From: Nocardia brasiliensis IFM 10847 | Lineage (GTDB): Bacteria > Actinomycetota > Actinomycetes > Mycobacteriales > Mycobacteriaceae | Assembly: GCF_000710915.1 (NCBI RefSeq) | Contig: NZ_BAUA01000010.1 | Span: 1 to 64,000, forward strand | Length of the DNA stretch: 64,000 nucleotides | Direction: 5' to 3' | Shown here: positions 8,005 through 15,700 of the stretch, one piece after another | How positions within the stretch are numbered: position 1 is the first letter of the stretch | How the letters are laid out: each line of letters begins with the position of its first letter | Translations under genes and position numbers: made by a program | Notes under the pieces: model-generated | What the model was told of the DNA's origin: nothing | The model's input: the letters and a program-made list of their open reading frames with translations, nothing else | Database searches by the model: none

Positions 8005-9300
8005 TCAGGCTCCGGTGCCGACCTCGACGGTCGACAGCACGTCGCCGACGAGGCCTGCGGCCAGGGTGTTGCCGCCCGCGGGATCGATGAGCAGGAAGCT
8101 GCCGGTGTGCCGGTTCACCCGATAGTCGTCGACCGCGAGCGGCTCGGCGACCCGCAGCGATACACGACCGATGTCGTTGAGCGCCAACGATTCCGGGTTC
8201 GGTTCGGCCGCGAGCCGCTGCTCGTCGAAGCGCTCCAGCAGTCCGCCGACGATGACCTGGGTCGTGCGGGTGCCGTGCTTGAGCAGCAGGCGCGCGCCCG
8301 GGTGCAGCGGCTTGTCGCCCAGCCAGCAGACGGTGGCGTCGAAGGTGTCGATCGGTTCCGGCGCGTCGGCCACCGAGGCGATGATGTCGCCGCGGGAGAT
8401 ATCGACGTCGTCGGCCAGGATCAGGGTGACGCTGCGCCCGGTCTGGGCCACCGCGAGCTCGCCGTCGGGCGTATCGATCCGCTCCACGGTGCTGCGAATG
8501 CCGGAGGGCAACACCACCACCTCGTCGCCCGGCGCGACCGAGCCCGCCGCGATCTGGCCCGCGTAGCCGCGGTAGTCCGGGTATTCGGCGGTGCGCGGCC
8601 GGATCACGTATTGCACCGGAAAACGCAGTCCCAGTGTGTGATCGCCGGTGCTGTCGGCGTCGACCGGCACCGACTCGAGGTGCTCGATCAGCGACGGGCC
8701 GGTGTAGTACGGGGTGTTCGACGAGCGGGTCGCGATGTTGTCGCCGTGCAGCGCGGAGACCGGGATCTCCAGCACATCCTCGTCGGACCAGCCGAGCGTG
8801 CTGGTGAGCCGGTTGAATTCGGCGGAGATCTCGGCGAAGACGGTCGCCGCGTCGTCCACCAGGTCGATCTTGTTCACCGCGAGCACCAGCTTCGGCACGC
8901 CGAGCAGCGCCAATACCGCGGCGTGCCTACGGGTCTGCTCGATGACCCCCTTGCGCGCGTCTACCAGCAGGATTACCAGCTGCGCCGTGGACGCGCCGGA
9001 GACGGTGTTCCGGGTGTACTGCACGTGCCCGGGGGTGTCCGCGAGCACGAAAGAGCGTCGGGGCGTGGCGAAGTAGCGGTAGGCGACATCGATGGTGATG
9101 CCCTGCTCCCGTTCCGCGCGCAGGCCGTCGACGAGCAGCGAAAGGTCCGGCGTCGCCAGGCCTTTGTCCACCGACGCGCGGGTGACGGCGTCGATCTGGT
9201 CGGCGAGCACGGATTTCGTGTCGTAGAGCAACCGTCCGACCAGAGTGGACTTGCCGTCGTCGACAGAACCGGCGGTGGCCAGCCTCAGTAGGTCGGACAT
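8005..9300 (-). CDS. cysN: sulfate adenylyltransferase subunit 1 (CysN)
   Basis: 431-aa EF-Tu-like GTPase subunit of ATP sulfurylase. G1 motif GSVDDGKSTL at 11-20, G3 DTPGHVQYTRN, G4 NKIDLV, then two beta-barrel domains. GTP hydrolysis drives adenylation of sulfate by CysD. The ATG at 9300 begins one base after the cysD stop. The protein ends after domain 3 with no APS-kinase (CysC) domain, unlike the fused CysNC of mycobacteria. Together with an APS-type CysH this suggests that the operon feeds APS directly to reduction. Confidence 0.95.
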   Translation of the reverse strand: MSDLLRLATAGSVDDGKSTLVGRLLYDTKSVLADQIDAVTRASVDKGLATPDLSLLVDGLRAEREQGITIDVAYRYFATPRRSFVLADTPGHVQYTRNTVSGASTAQLVILLVDARKGVIEQTRRHAAVLALLGVPKLVLAVNKIDLVDDAATVFAEISAEFNRLTSTLGWSDEDVLEIPVSALHGDNIATRSSNTPYYTGPSLIEHLESVPVDADSTGDHTLGLRFPVQYVIRPRTAEYPDYRGYAGQIAAGSVAPGDEVVVLPSGIRSTVERIDTPDGELAVAQTGRSVTLILADDVDISRGDIIASVADAPEPIDTFDATVCWLGDKPLHPGARLLLKHGTRTTQVIVGGLLERFDEQRLAAEPNPESLALNDIGRVSLRVAEPLAVDDYRVNRHTGSFLLIDPAGGNTLAAGLVGDVLSTVEVGTGA

Positions 9301-9301
9301 G

Positions 9302-10252
9302 TCAGAAATAACCCTCTCGCTTGCGGTCTTCCATCGCGGCCTCGGACACCCGGTCGTCGCCGCGGGTCGCACCGCGTTCGGTCAGTCGGGACGCGGCCAC
9401 CTCGGCGAGGATCGCCTCGTTGTCGGCCGCGTCGGAAAGCACGGCGCCGGTGGATGATCCGTCGCCCACGGTGCGGTACCGCACCGAGAGTGTCTGCAGC
9501 GCTTCGCCTTCGCGCGGTCCGCCCCAGACGCCGGGGGTCATCCACATGCCGTCGCGCTGGTACACCGGACGCTGGTGCGCGTAGTAGATGCTGGCCAGAT
9601 CGATGTCCTCGCGGGCGATGTAGCGCCAGATATCGAGCTCGGTCCAGTTGCTGAGCGGGAAGACCCGGACGTGCTCGCCCGGTGCGTGCCGCCCGTTGTA
9701 CAGGTTCCACAGCTCGGGGCGCTGCCGCTTCGGATCCCACTGTCCGAAGGCGTTGCGCAGCGAGAAGATCCGCTCCTTGGCGCGCGAACGCTCCTCGTCG
9801 CGGCGGCCGCCGCCGAACACCGCGTCGAAGCGGTGCTCGCTGATCGCGTCCAGCAGCGGGACGGTCTGCAGTGGATTGCGGATGCCGTCGGGGCGTTCGG
9901 CGAGCCTGCCGTCGGCCAGGTAGTCCTCCACCTTGGCGACGTGCAGCCGCAGCCCGTAGCGCTCGACGATCCGGTCCCGGAACTCCAGCACCTCGGGCAG
10001 ATTGTGCCCGGTGTCCACGTGCAGCAGCGCGAACGGCAGCGGCGCGGGCCAGAAGGCCTTGAGCGCCAGGTGCAGCAGTACGGTCGAGTCCTTGCCGCCG
10101 GAGAACAGGATCACCGGCCGCTCGAATTCGCCTGCTACTTCCCGGAATACGTGAATCGACTCGGATTCCAGCGCGGCGAGGGTATCGAAATCACTGATCC
10201 CCAGGGCGCGCTGGGTAACGTTCGAAGCTTCGTTCACAATCGTCTCCGTCAT
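9302..10252 (-). CDS. cysD: sulfate adenylyltransferase subunit 2 (CysD)
   Basis: 316-aa ATP-pyrophosphatase subunit of ATP sulfurylase, which makes adenosine 5'-phosphosulfate from sulfate and ATP. The PP-loop SGGKDS lies at residues 51-56; later motifs DTGHNLPEVLEFRD, GGRRDEERSRAKER and LSNWTELDIWRYI are typical. The ATG at 10252 overlaps the stop of a 26-aa upstream ORF (ATGA) and has AAAGGGG eight bases before it. It acts in the cytoplasm as a complex with CysN. Confidence 0.96.
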   Translation of the reverse strand: MTETIVNEASNVTQRALGISDFDTLAALESESIHVFREVAGEFERPVILFSGGKDSTVLLHLALKAFWPAPLPFALLHVDTGHNLPEVLEFRDRIVERYGLRLHVAKVEDYLADGRLAERPDGIRNPLQTVPLLDAISEHRFDAVFGGGRRDEERSRAKERIFSLRNAFGQWDPKRQRPELWNLYNGRHAPGEHVRVFPLSNWTELDIWRYIAREDIDLASIYYAHQRPVYQRDGMWMTPGVWGGPREGEALQTLSVRYRTVGDGSSTGAVLSDAADNEAILAEVAASRLTERGATRGDDRVSEAAMEDRKREGYF

Positions 10253-10329
10253 GCTGTATCCCCTTTCACATGCCCGAGGGGCCCTACGTGGTTACGCAGG
10301 CTGCCGCCTCCGGGTCCTGACTCGGTCAT
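10249..10329 (-). CDS. 26-aa micro-ORF bridging cysH and cysD
   Basis: An ATG at 10329 overlaps the cysH stop as ATGA. The frame ends at 10249 with a TGA that overlaps the cysD ATG, again as ATGA. The peptide begins MTESGPGGG, ends KGDTA and has no recognisable domain. The exact overlap at both ends of an otherwise 73-base gap suggests that ribosomes pass from cysH through this ORF to cysD. It may act only as a coupling device, or make a real micro-protein. It would be missed by usual length cut-offs. Confidence 0.55.
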   Translation of the reverse strand: MTESGPGGGSLRNHVGPLGHVKGDTA

Positions 10330-11045
10330 GTGGTGTGCAACCCGCATTCGGTCTTGGCGAGGCCGGCCCAGCGGCCGCTTCGCGGATCGGATCCCGGCTC
10401 CGGCTTCCGCGTGCACGGAGCGCAGCCGATGGACGGATATCCCTCTTCGACAAGGGGATTGACGAGGATGCCGTGCTGTTCGATGTAGGCCTGCATCTCG
10501 TCGTCGGACCAGGCGGCGATCGGATTGACCTTCACCAGACCGAACGCCTCGTCGAACGAGATGAGCGGGGCGTTGGCCCGGGTCGGCGCCTCCACCCGGC
10601 GAATGCCGGTGACCCAGGCGTTGTAGCCGGACAGCGACTTGCGCAGCGGGACGACCTTGCGCAGCCGGCAGCATTCCCCGGCGTCGCGTGCGAAGAGGTC
10701 CTTGCCGAGCAGCCGATCCTGTTCGTCCACAGTGTGTTCCGGCCGCACGTTGACCACGTTCACCCCGTACACCGCCTCGACGGCGTCGCGGGTGCCGATG
10801 GTCTCGGCGAAGTGGTAGCCGGTGTCCAGGAACAGCACGTCCACGCCGGCGTGCACCTGTGCGGCCAGGTGGACCAGCACGCCGTCCTGCATGTTCGAGG
10901 CGACGATATAGCCCGACCCGAACGTGTCTTCGGTCCATTGCAGCAGGTCGACGGCGGACGCGTCCGGCCCGAGGTCGGCGGCGCCCTGCGCGGCGAGCGC
11001 GCGGAGCTCGTCCTCGGCCAGCTTCGCCACCAGTTCCGTTGTCAC
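10326..11045 (-). CDS. cysH: APS reductase CysH (assimilatory, iron-sulfur type)
   Basis: 239-aa thioredoxin-dependent reductase that turns adenylyl sulfate into sulfite and AMP. The two cysteine pairs for the [4Fe-4S] cluster are present (C125-C126 in ECCRLRK; C208 and C211 in SIGCAPCT), with the C-terminal catalytic cysteine C234 in ECGLH. These mark the APS-using type rather than PAPS reductases. A GTG start at 11045 has GGGAG eight bases upstream; the frame extends further upstream but without family similarity. It sits 37 bases after sirA. Confidence 0.94.
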   Translation of the reverse strand: MTTELVAKLAEDELRALAAQGAADLGPDASAVDLLQWTEDTFGSGYIVASNMQDGVLVHLAAQVHAGVDVLFLDTGYHFAETIGTRDAVEAVYGVNVVNVRPEHTVDEQDRLLGKDLFARDAGECCRLRKVVPLRKSLSGYNAWVTGIRRVEAPTRANAPLISFDEAFGLVKVNPIAAWSDDEMQAYIEQHGILVNPLVEEGYPSIGCAPCTRKPEPGSDPRSGRWAGLAKTECGLHTT

Positions 11046-11082
11046 AGTTGATCTCCCATCACGTGCCCGGCGCAATCGAGGC

Positions 11083-12894
11083 TCATTTGAGATCCGCCTC
11101 GTCGGCACGAACGGCCCACTGGGCGAACCGTTCGCCGTCCTCGCGGTGCTTGATGAAGTTGCGCACCACCCGCTCGATGTAGTCACCGAGATCGCTGCTG
11201 GTCACCTTGTGCTGACGCAGCTTGCGTCCGAAAGCGCTGTCGAAGCCGAGGCTGCCGCCCAGGTGCACCTGGAAGCCCTCGACCTGGTTCCCGTCGCCGT
11301 CGTCGACCAGCTGACCCTTGAATCCGATGTCGGCGATCTGGGAGCGCGCGCAGGAGTTCGGGCAGCCGTTGATGTTGATGGTCACCGGAACGTCCAGCAG
11401 CGCATTGAGATCCGCGAGCCGGTCCTCGAGTTCGGGCACCAGCGCCTGGGACCGCTTGCGCGTCTCGGCGAAGGAGAGCTTGCAGAACTCGATGCCCGAG
11501 CAGGCCATCAGGTTTCGCCGCCACAGCGATGGACGCGCTTGCAGCCCCAGAGGCGCCAGCTCGTCGATCAGCTCGTCGACCTTGTCGTCGGCGACGTCGA
11601 GCACGATCAGCTTCTGGTACGGCGTGAACCGGATGCGGTCGGCCCCGATCCGCTCCACCGCGTCGGCGACCTTGGTCAGGATGGTGCCCGAGACGCGGCC
11701 CGCGATGGGGGAGAAGCCCACCGCGTTGAGCCCGTTCTTCAGCTTCTGCACCCCGACGTGGTCGATCGGCTTGGTCGGCTGCTCCGGCGCGGGACCGTCG
11801 ATCAGCTTGCGCTTCAGGTATTCGTCCTCGAGCACCTGCCGGAACTTCTCGATGCCCCAGTCCTTGACCAGGAACTTCAGCCGCGCCTTGGTGCGCAGCC
11901 GCCGGTAACCGTAGTCGCGGTACAGCGACACCACGGCCTCCCACACGTCGGGCACCTCGTCCAGCGGCACCCACGCGCCGACGCGCTGCGCCAGCATCGG
12001 ATTGGTGGACAGGCCACCCCCCACCCACAGGTCGAGGCCGGGGCCGTGCTCGGGGTGCTCCACGCCGACGAACGCGACGTCGTTGATCTCGTGCACCACG
12101 TCCTGCTGGCCCGAGATCGCGGTCTTGAACTTGCGCGGCAGGTTGGAGTACTCCTTCTTGCCGATGTAGCGGCGCACGATCTCGTCGATGGCCGGCGTCG
12201 GGTCGATGATCTCCTGCAGCGACTCACCCGCCAGCGGGGAGCCGAGCACCACACGCGGGCAGTCGCCGCACGCCTCGGTGGTCTTCAGCCCGACCGCTTC
12301 GATCCGTTTCCAGATCTCCGGGACGTTCTCCACCTCGATCCAGTGGTACTGGACGTTCTCGCGGTCGGACAGATCCGCGGTATCGCGGCCGAACTCGGTG
12401 GAGATCTGGCCGAGCGTGCGCAGCTGCTCGACGTTCAACGCGCCCGCATCGCAGCGGATGCGCATCATGAAGTACTTGGCCTCGAGCAGATCGATGTTCT
12501 CGTCGCCGGTCCAGGTGCCGTCGTAGCCCTGCTCGCGCTGGGTGTAGAGACCCCACCAGCGGAAGCGTCCGCGCAGGTCGCCCTTGTCGATGCTGTCGAA
12601 GCCGGCCTTCGAGTAGATGTTCTCGATCCGGGCGCGCACGTTGAGCGGGTTGTCGTCCTTTTTGGACTGCTCGTTCGGGTTCAGCGGCTCGCGGTAGCCG
12701 AGCGCCCACTGGCCTTCGGCCCTGCGTCGCACCGGCTTACCCGTGCGGGCGCGCGGCGCCGCCGAGGCTTCCGGGCGCGGGCGGTCTGGGCGGACGCGGC
12801 GTTCGGAGGCTGGGCGTTCGGGTCGCGCTTGCGGGCTGGGCCGGGACTCGGGGCCGGACTGATCGATCGGACCGGCGTCGGTGCTCGACGTCAT
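11083..12894 (-). CDS. sirA: ferredoxin-dependent sulfite reductase (SirA/NirA family)
   Basis: 603-aa siroheme/[4Fe-4S] reductase, reducing sulfite to sulfide with six electrons. Four cluster cysteines are visible: ACSGIEFCKLSFAETR (around residues 462-468) and NGCPNSCARSQ (around 511-515). Two ferredoxin-like repeats precede each half. A Pro/Arg-rich extension of about 55 residues precedes the fold. The ATG at 12894 has GGAG seven bases upstream. As the first gene of a sulfate-assimilation operon, sulfite rather than nitrite is the expected substrate. Transcription or translation is probably attenuated by the upstream cysteine-rich leader peptide. Confidence 0.93.
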   Translation of the reverse strand: MTSSTDAGPIDQSGPESRPSPQARPERPASERRVRPDRPRPEASAAPRARTGKPVRRRAEGQWALGYREPLNPNEQSKKDDNPLNVRARIENIYSKAGFDSIDKGDLRGRFRWWGLYTQREQGYDGTWTGDENIDLLEAKYFMMRIRCDAGALNVEQLRTLGQISTEFGRDTADLSDRENVQYHWIEVENVPEIWKRIEAVGLKTTEACGDCPRVVLGSPLAGESLQEIIDPTPAIDEIVRRYIGKKEYSNLPRKFKTAISGQQDVVHEINDVAFVGVEHPEHGPGLDLWVGGGLSTNPMLAQRVGAWVPLDEVPDVWEAVVSLYRDYGYRRLRTKARLKFLVKDWGIEKFRQVLEDEYLKRKLIDGPAPEQPTKPIDHVGVQKLKNGLNAVGFSPIAGRVSGTILTKVADAVERIGADRIRFTPYQKLIVLDVADDKVDELIDELAPLGLQARPSLWRRNLMACSGIEFCKLSFAETRKRSQALVPELEDRLADLNALLDVPVTININGCPNSCARSQIADIGFKGQLVDDGDGNQVEGFQVHLGGSLGFDSAFGRKLRQHKVTSSDLGDYIERVVRNFIKHREDGERFAQWAVRADEADLK

Positions 12895-12931
12895 GGGGTC
12901 GCTCCTGCGGGTTGGTGATTGCCGTGCAGAA

Positions 12932-12955
12932 GGCGCGAGGGGCTGATCTCGCACC
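12932..12955 (-). promoter_or_regulatory. stem-loop in the sirA leader
   Basis: On the transcript, GGTGCGAG pairs completely (one G-U) with CTCGCGCC around an 8-base loop, about 40 bases before the sirA start and about 70 after the leader-peptide stop. It could serve as the attenuator or sequestering structure whose formation depends on ribosome position in the leader peptide. Confidence 0.4.
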
Positions 12956-13025
12956 TGCGGTGTGCAGCGGAGGCGATGCGGAACTTTGAGGGTCGCCGGT
13001 GGAGCCCGGGAATGGGCGCGCTGAA

Positions 13026-13094
13026 CTACCGAGAAGAGTCGGTCAGACAGCAGGCGCTACAGACGCGCTTGTAGTCGACGTGGCGACGTGCCAC
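13026..13094 (-). CDS. cysteine-rich leader peptide of the sirA-cys operon
   Basis: A short frame starts at GTG 13094 (22 aa), or at in-frame ATG 13118 (30 aa), and ends at TAG 13026. It contains RRHVDYKRVCSACC, three cysteines within five residues, then a few polar residues. In mycobacteria, short leaderless uORFs with clustered cysteines ahead of sulfur-assimilation operons are known cysteine-responsive attenuators: ribosomes stalling at Cys codons when cysteine is scarce raise downstream expression. Location and composition match that device. A -10-like CACAAT lies 8-13 bases before the ATG, which would favour the ATG as a leaderless start. Confidence 0.72.
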   Translation of the reverse strand: MARRHVDYKRVCSACCLTDSSR

Positions 13095-13313
13095 AAGTCG
13101 TACTCCCGATGCGCGCATACGGGCTATTGTGCCATGTCAGCGCTGGCGTTCCGACCCCTCGCCCGTATTTTCCGCACTTTGCCGGGAAATCCCCTGGACC
13201 GTTCCCCTCAGATGTGACGGCTGTCATAGATCAACTGGCGATCACGGCTCGTGATGCGGAAATCTCGCCGAAGTGAGCTGTCTCACAGGGGGTCACGCGC
13301 GATCCGGCAGTTG

Positions 13314-13333
13314 ACCTCAACTAATGTTGAGGT
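13314..13333. promoter_or_regulatory. SoxR-box-like palindrome in the promoter of the SnoaL-like gene
   Basis: ACCTCAAC, TAAT and GTTGAGGT make a perfect 20-bp dyad. The outer CCTCAA...TTGAGG and the 18-bp core length equal those of the known SoxR operator. It lies between a -35-like TTGACC (13311-13316) and a -10-like TAACCG (13335-13340), with an 18-bp spacer, longer than the usual 17, as in MerR-family-activated promoters. The predicted start of transcription is next to the ATG at 13349, so the mRNA is probably leaderless. Confidence 0.65.
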
Positions 13334-13348
13334 GTAACCGTTGTCGGC

Positions 13349-13741
13349 ATGAGCACTACTACCACCGAACTCGACGCCATCCGCGCAGTCGTCGCCACCG
13401 TCCAGCATGCGCAGCAGAACGAACTCGTCGACGAGTTCGTCGGTCTCTTCCGCGAAGACGCCATCTGGACCACCGGCCACGGTCAGCGGCTGTTCGGCCG
13501 GGCCGCGATCGCCGAGTTCACCGCCGCCGCCCTGCCCGGCGCCATGCGCGACGGCACAGCCACCTACGAGGTCGAGCACGTTCTGTTCATCCGGCCTGAT
13601 GTGGCCGCGGTGAAAGTCGTCCAACGCTATCTGAACCACGACGGCGAACTCACCGGTCAGGGCTCACCGATGTATGTGATGGCGAAGGAAGACGGCCGCT
13701 GGTTGCTCACCGCCAACCAGAACACGCCCGTCACCGACTGA
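13349..13741 (+). CDS. SnoaL-like / SgcJ-type NTF2-fold protein
   Basis: 130-aa single-domain protein with the cone-shaped NTF2 fold pattern: N-terminal helix ELDAIRAVVATVQHAQQN, FREDAIWTTGHGQRLFGRAAIAEF, and C-terminal strands VAAVKVVQRYL ... WLLTANQNTPV. Family members are small cyclases, isomerases or binding proteins; annotation usually stops at SgcJ/EcaC oxidoreductase-like. The function is unknown. The promoter carries a near-ideal SoxR box, so it is probably induced by redox-active compounds. It is transcribed away from the sulfur operon. Confidence 0.8.
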   Translation: MSTTTTELDAIRAVVATVQHAQQNELVDEFVGLFREDAIWTTGHGQRLFGRAAIAEFTAAALPGAMRDGTATYEVEHVLFIRPDVAAVKVVQRYLNHDGELTGQGSPMYVMAKEDGRWLLTANQNTPVTD

Positions 13742-13799
13742 TGCGTCGCCCCCGTTGCCCGCGTGCGGCCGGGCAGCGGGGAACCGGCAGACTGGAGGG

Positions 13800-15011
13800 G
13801 TGAGTTCCCCTGCGGCTGTCCCTGTCGAAACCGAAACGTCCGAGCCCGTGCTCGGCGACTTCGGCGGGGGTGCGTTCGGGGTCTACGTCCATGTGCCGTT
13901 CTGTGCCACCCGCTGCGGATACTGCGATTTCAACACCTACACGGCGGGCGAACTCGGCACGTCGGCGTCGCCGCAATCCTGGCTCGACGCGTTGCGTGGT
14001 GAGTTGTTCACGGCGGCAGAACGTTTCGCGGCACTGCCGACGGCGACACCCGAGGTGGCGACGATCTTCGTGGGGGGCGGCACCCCCTCGCTGCTCGGCG
14101 GCGACGGGCTGGCCGACGTGCTCGAGGCGGTCCGCGCGAACTTCACCCTCGCCGCCGACGCCGAGGTGACCACCGAATCCAATCCGGAATCCACCGATCC
14201 GGCGTTCTTCGAACGGCTGCGCGGCGCGGGGTTCACCCGGATCTCGCTCGGCATGCAGTCCGCCGCCGCGCACGTGCTGAAGGTCCTCGACCGCACACAT
14301 ACCCCGGGCCGGGCGGTCGCGGCCGCGCAGGAAGCCCGCGCCGCCGGATTCGCGCACGTCAATCTCGATCTCATCTACGGAACGCCCGGTGAGCGCGACA
14401 GCGACCTGGACGCCAGTCTCGACGCCGTGCTCAGCGCGGGCGTCGACCACGTCTCCGCCTACTCGCTGATCGTCGAGGACGGCACCGCGCTGGCCCGTCG
14501 AGTGCGCCGCGGCGAACTGCCCGCCCCCGACGACGACGTCCTCGCCGCCCGCTACGAACGCATCGACGCCCGCCTCACCGCCGCCGGTCTCACCTGGTAC
14601 GAGGTCTCCAACTGGGCCGCCGGTCCGGCGGCGGCCTGCCGGCACAACCTCGGCTACTGGGACGGCGGCGACTGGCTCGGCGCCGGACCCGGCGCGCACA
14701 GCCATGTCGGCGGCGTCCGCTGGTGGAACGTGAAGCATCCCGCGCGCTACGCGGACCGGGTGGCCGCGGGCGGCCTGCCCGCCGCCGGCTGGGAGGCCCT
14801 CACCGCCGACGAGCGCTACACCGAGCGCCTCATGCTCGCCGTCCGGCTCCGCACCGGTCTGCCGCTGGCCGAACTCGACGAGTTCGGCGCGACCGCCGCC
14901 GGCCAGATCGTCGCCGACGGTCTGGCGGTTCGACACGCGGACAACCTGGTGCTCACCGACCGCGGCCGACTCCTCGCCGACGGCGTGGTCCGGCGCCTGC
15001 TCGTCCCCTGA
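13800..15011 (+). CDS. hemW: HemW-type radical SAM heme chaperone (formerly HemN-like)
   Basis: 403-aa radical SAM protein with the cluster motif CATRCGYCDF (CxxxCxxC) close to the N-terminus, GGGTPSLL, and SLGMQSAAAHVLKVLDRTHT. It lacks the extended N-terminus of true coproporphyrinogen dehydrogenases, so it fits HemW, which binds heme and passes it to target proteins. The GTG at 13800 is the start closest to the family's; the preceding GGAGGG is only one base away, so the start is not secure. In M. tuberculosis hemN/hemW (Rv2388c) lies near nirA-cysH, as here. Confidence 0.9.
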   Translation: MSSPAAVPVETETSEPVLGDFGGGAFGVYVHVPFCATRCGYCDFNTYTAGELGTSASPQSWLDALRGELFTAAERFAALPTATPEVATIFVGGGTPSLLGGDGLADVLEAVRANFTLAADAEVTTESNPESTDPAFFERLRGAGFTRISLGMQSAAAHVLKVLDRTHTPGRAVAAAQEARAAGFAHVNLDLIYGTPGERDSDLDASLDAVLSAGVDHVSAYSLIVEDGTALARRVRRGELPAPDDDVLAARYERIDARLTAAGLTWYEVSNWAAGPAAACRHNLGYWDGGDWLGAGPGAHSHVGGVRWWNVKHPARYADRVAAGGLPAAGWEALTADERYTERLMLAVRLRTGLPLAELDEFGATAAGQIVADGLAVRHADNLVLTDRGRLLADGVVRRLLVP

Positions 15012-15120
15012 CCACGCCGCCCCTATCGTGCCGTTAGGGATTTCCGCGGACTCCTGGGTTGGTTCGGCTATCGCGGAGCCGATGACCCTTGTAGGCTTCG
15101 GACCAACCCCAAGGAGATTC

Positions 15121-15330
15121 ATGTCCCCGGCACGACACATCACCCTCATCCATGAACCGGGCGAATTCGCCGAGGCGCGGGCAGCGGAAAAGGCCGAAAA
15201 TGCGCGACAGAGCGCAGTGGCCGCCCGCACGGTCGCCAGTTATTCACAGAATGCCGATGATTGCCAATCCCTATTGGCGATGCTCGGCTTGGACGCCCTA
15301 GCGGGCAAACAAGCCAGGGTCTGCGACTAA
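15121..15330 (+). CDS. small conserved hypothetical protein (69 aa)
   Basis: The ATG at 15121 is preceded by AAGGAG at ideal spacing, which supports a real gene despite the small size. The peptide is predicted helical and charged (EFAEARAAEKAENARQSA), followed by NADDCQSLLAMLGLDAL. The closing motif resembles small actinobacterial proteins of unknown function that end in LLAMLGL. There is no signal peptide or membrane segment. It lies between hemW and a phosphatase with no clear operon partner. Confidence 0.6.
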   Translation: MSPARHITLIHEPGEFAEARAAEKAENARQSAVAARTVASYSQNADDCQSLLAMLGLDALAGKQARVCD

Positions 15331-15700
15331 AAGTTCGGACCCGGTCGGGTCGGCCGAGCCGGCGCACGCAGCGTGCCATCGACTCGAGCTGCGGGGCCGT
15401 CGTCGCACCCGGTCGCTTCATTGATGTCTGCCCCGTCATCGCGGCCGACATGATTGCGTACCAGTTGCCCTGCGAGCGCGGCCGACCTCGAGTCGTCCGG
15501 CACGCCGTCGTGGTCGGACACGCCCAGCTGGCCTCGGCCGCCGATCGCGCCATTCCGCCTGCGCCGCAACGCTTCACGGCGCAGCGCGGCTCAGCGGGAT
15601 CGTGCCTCGCACGCCTCGGTGTGTCGCGACCGGAGGGGAGGTCGGCGTGCGCGCGGCGGCCGCACAGTAGCGTGGGAAACCTACAGAGTGGGGGAGTGCG
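15331..15700. other. gene-free interval, nothing recognised
   Basis: Open frames exist on both strands of this 370-base stretch, but none has a ribosome site, a family-like sequence or consistent third-position bias. I see no repeat, tRNA or strong hairpin. It presumably includes the promoter of the following phosphatase gene. Confidence 0.4.

Noticed and set aside
10924..12918. A 664-codon open frame on the plus strand opposite sirA
   Set aside because: It is an antisense shadow of a high-GC gene; the minus-strand frame has all the siroheme-reductase motifs and this one has none.
12895..13348. SAM-type riboswitch before the sulfur operon
   Set aside because: I could not find the conserved core of a SAM riboswitch; the cysteine-rich peptide explains the leader better.
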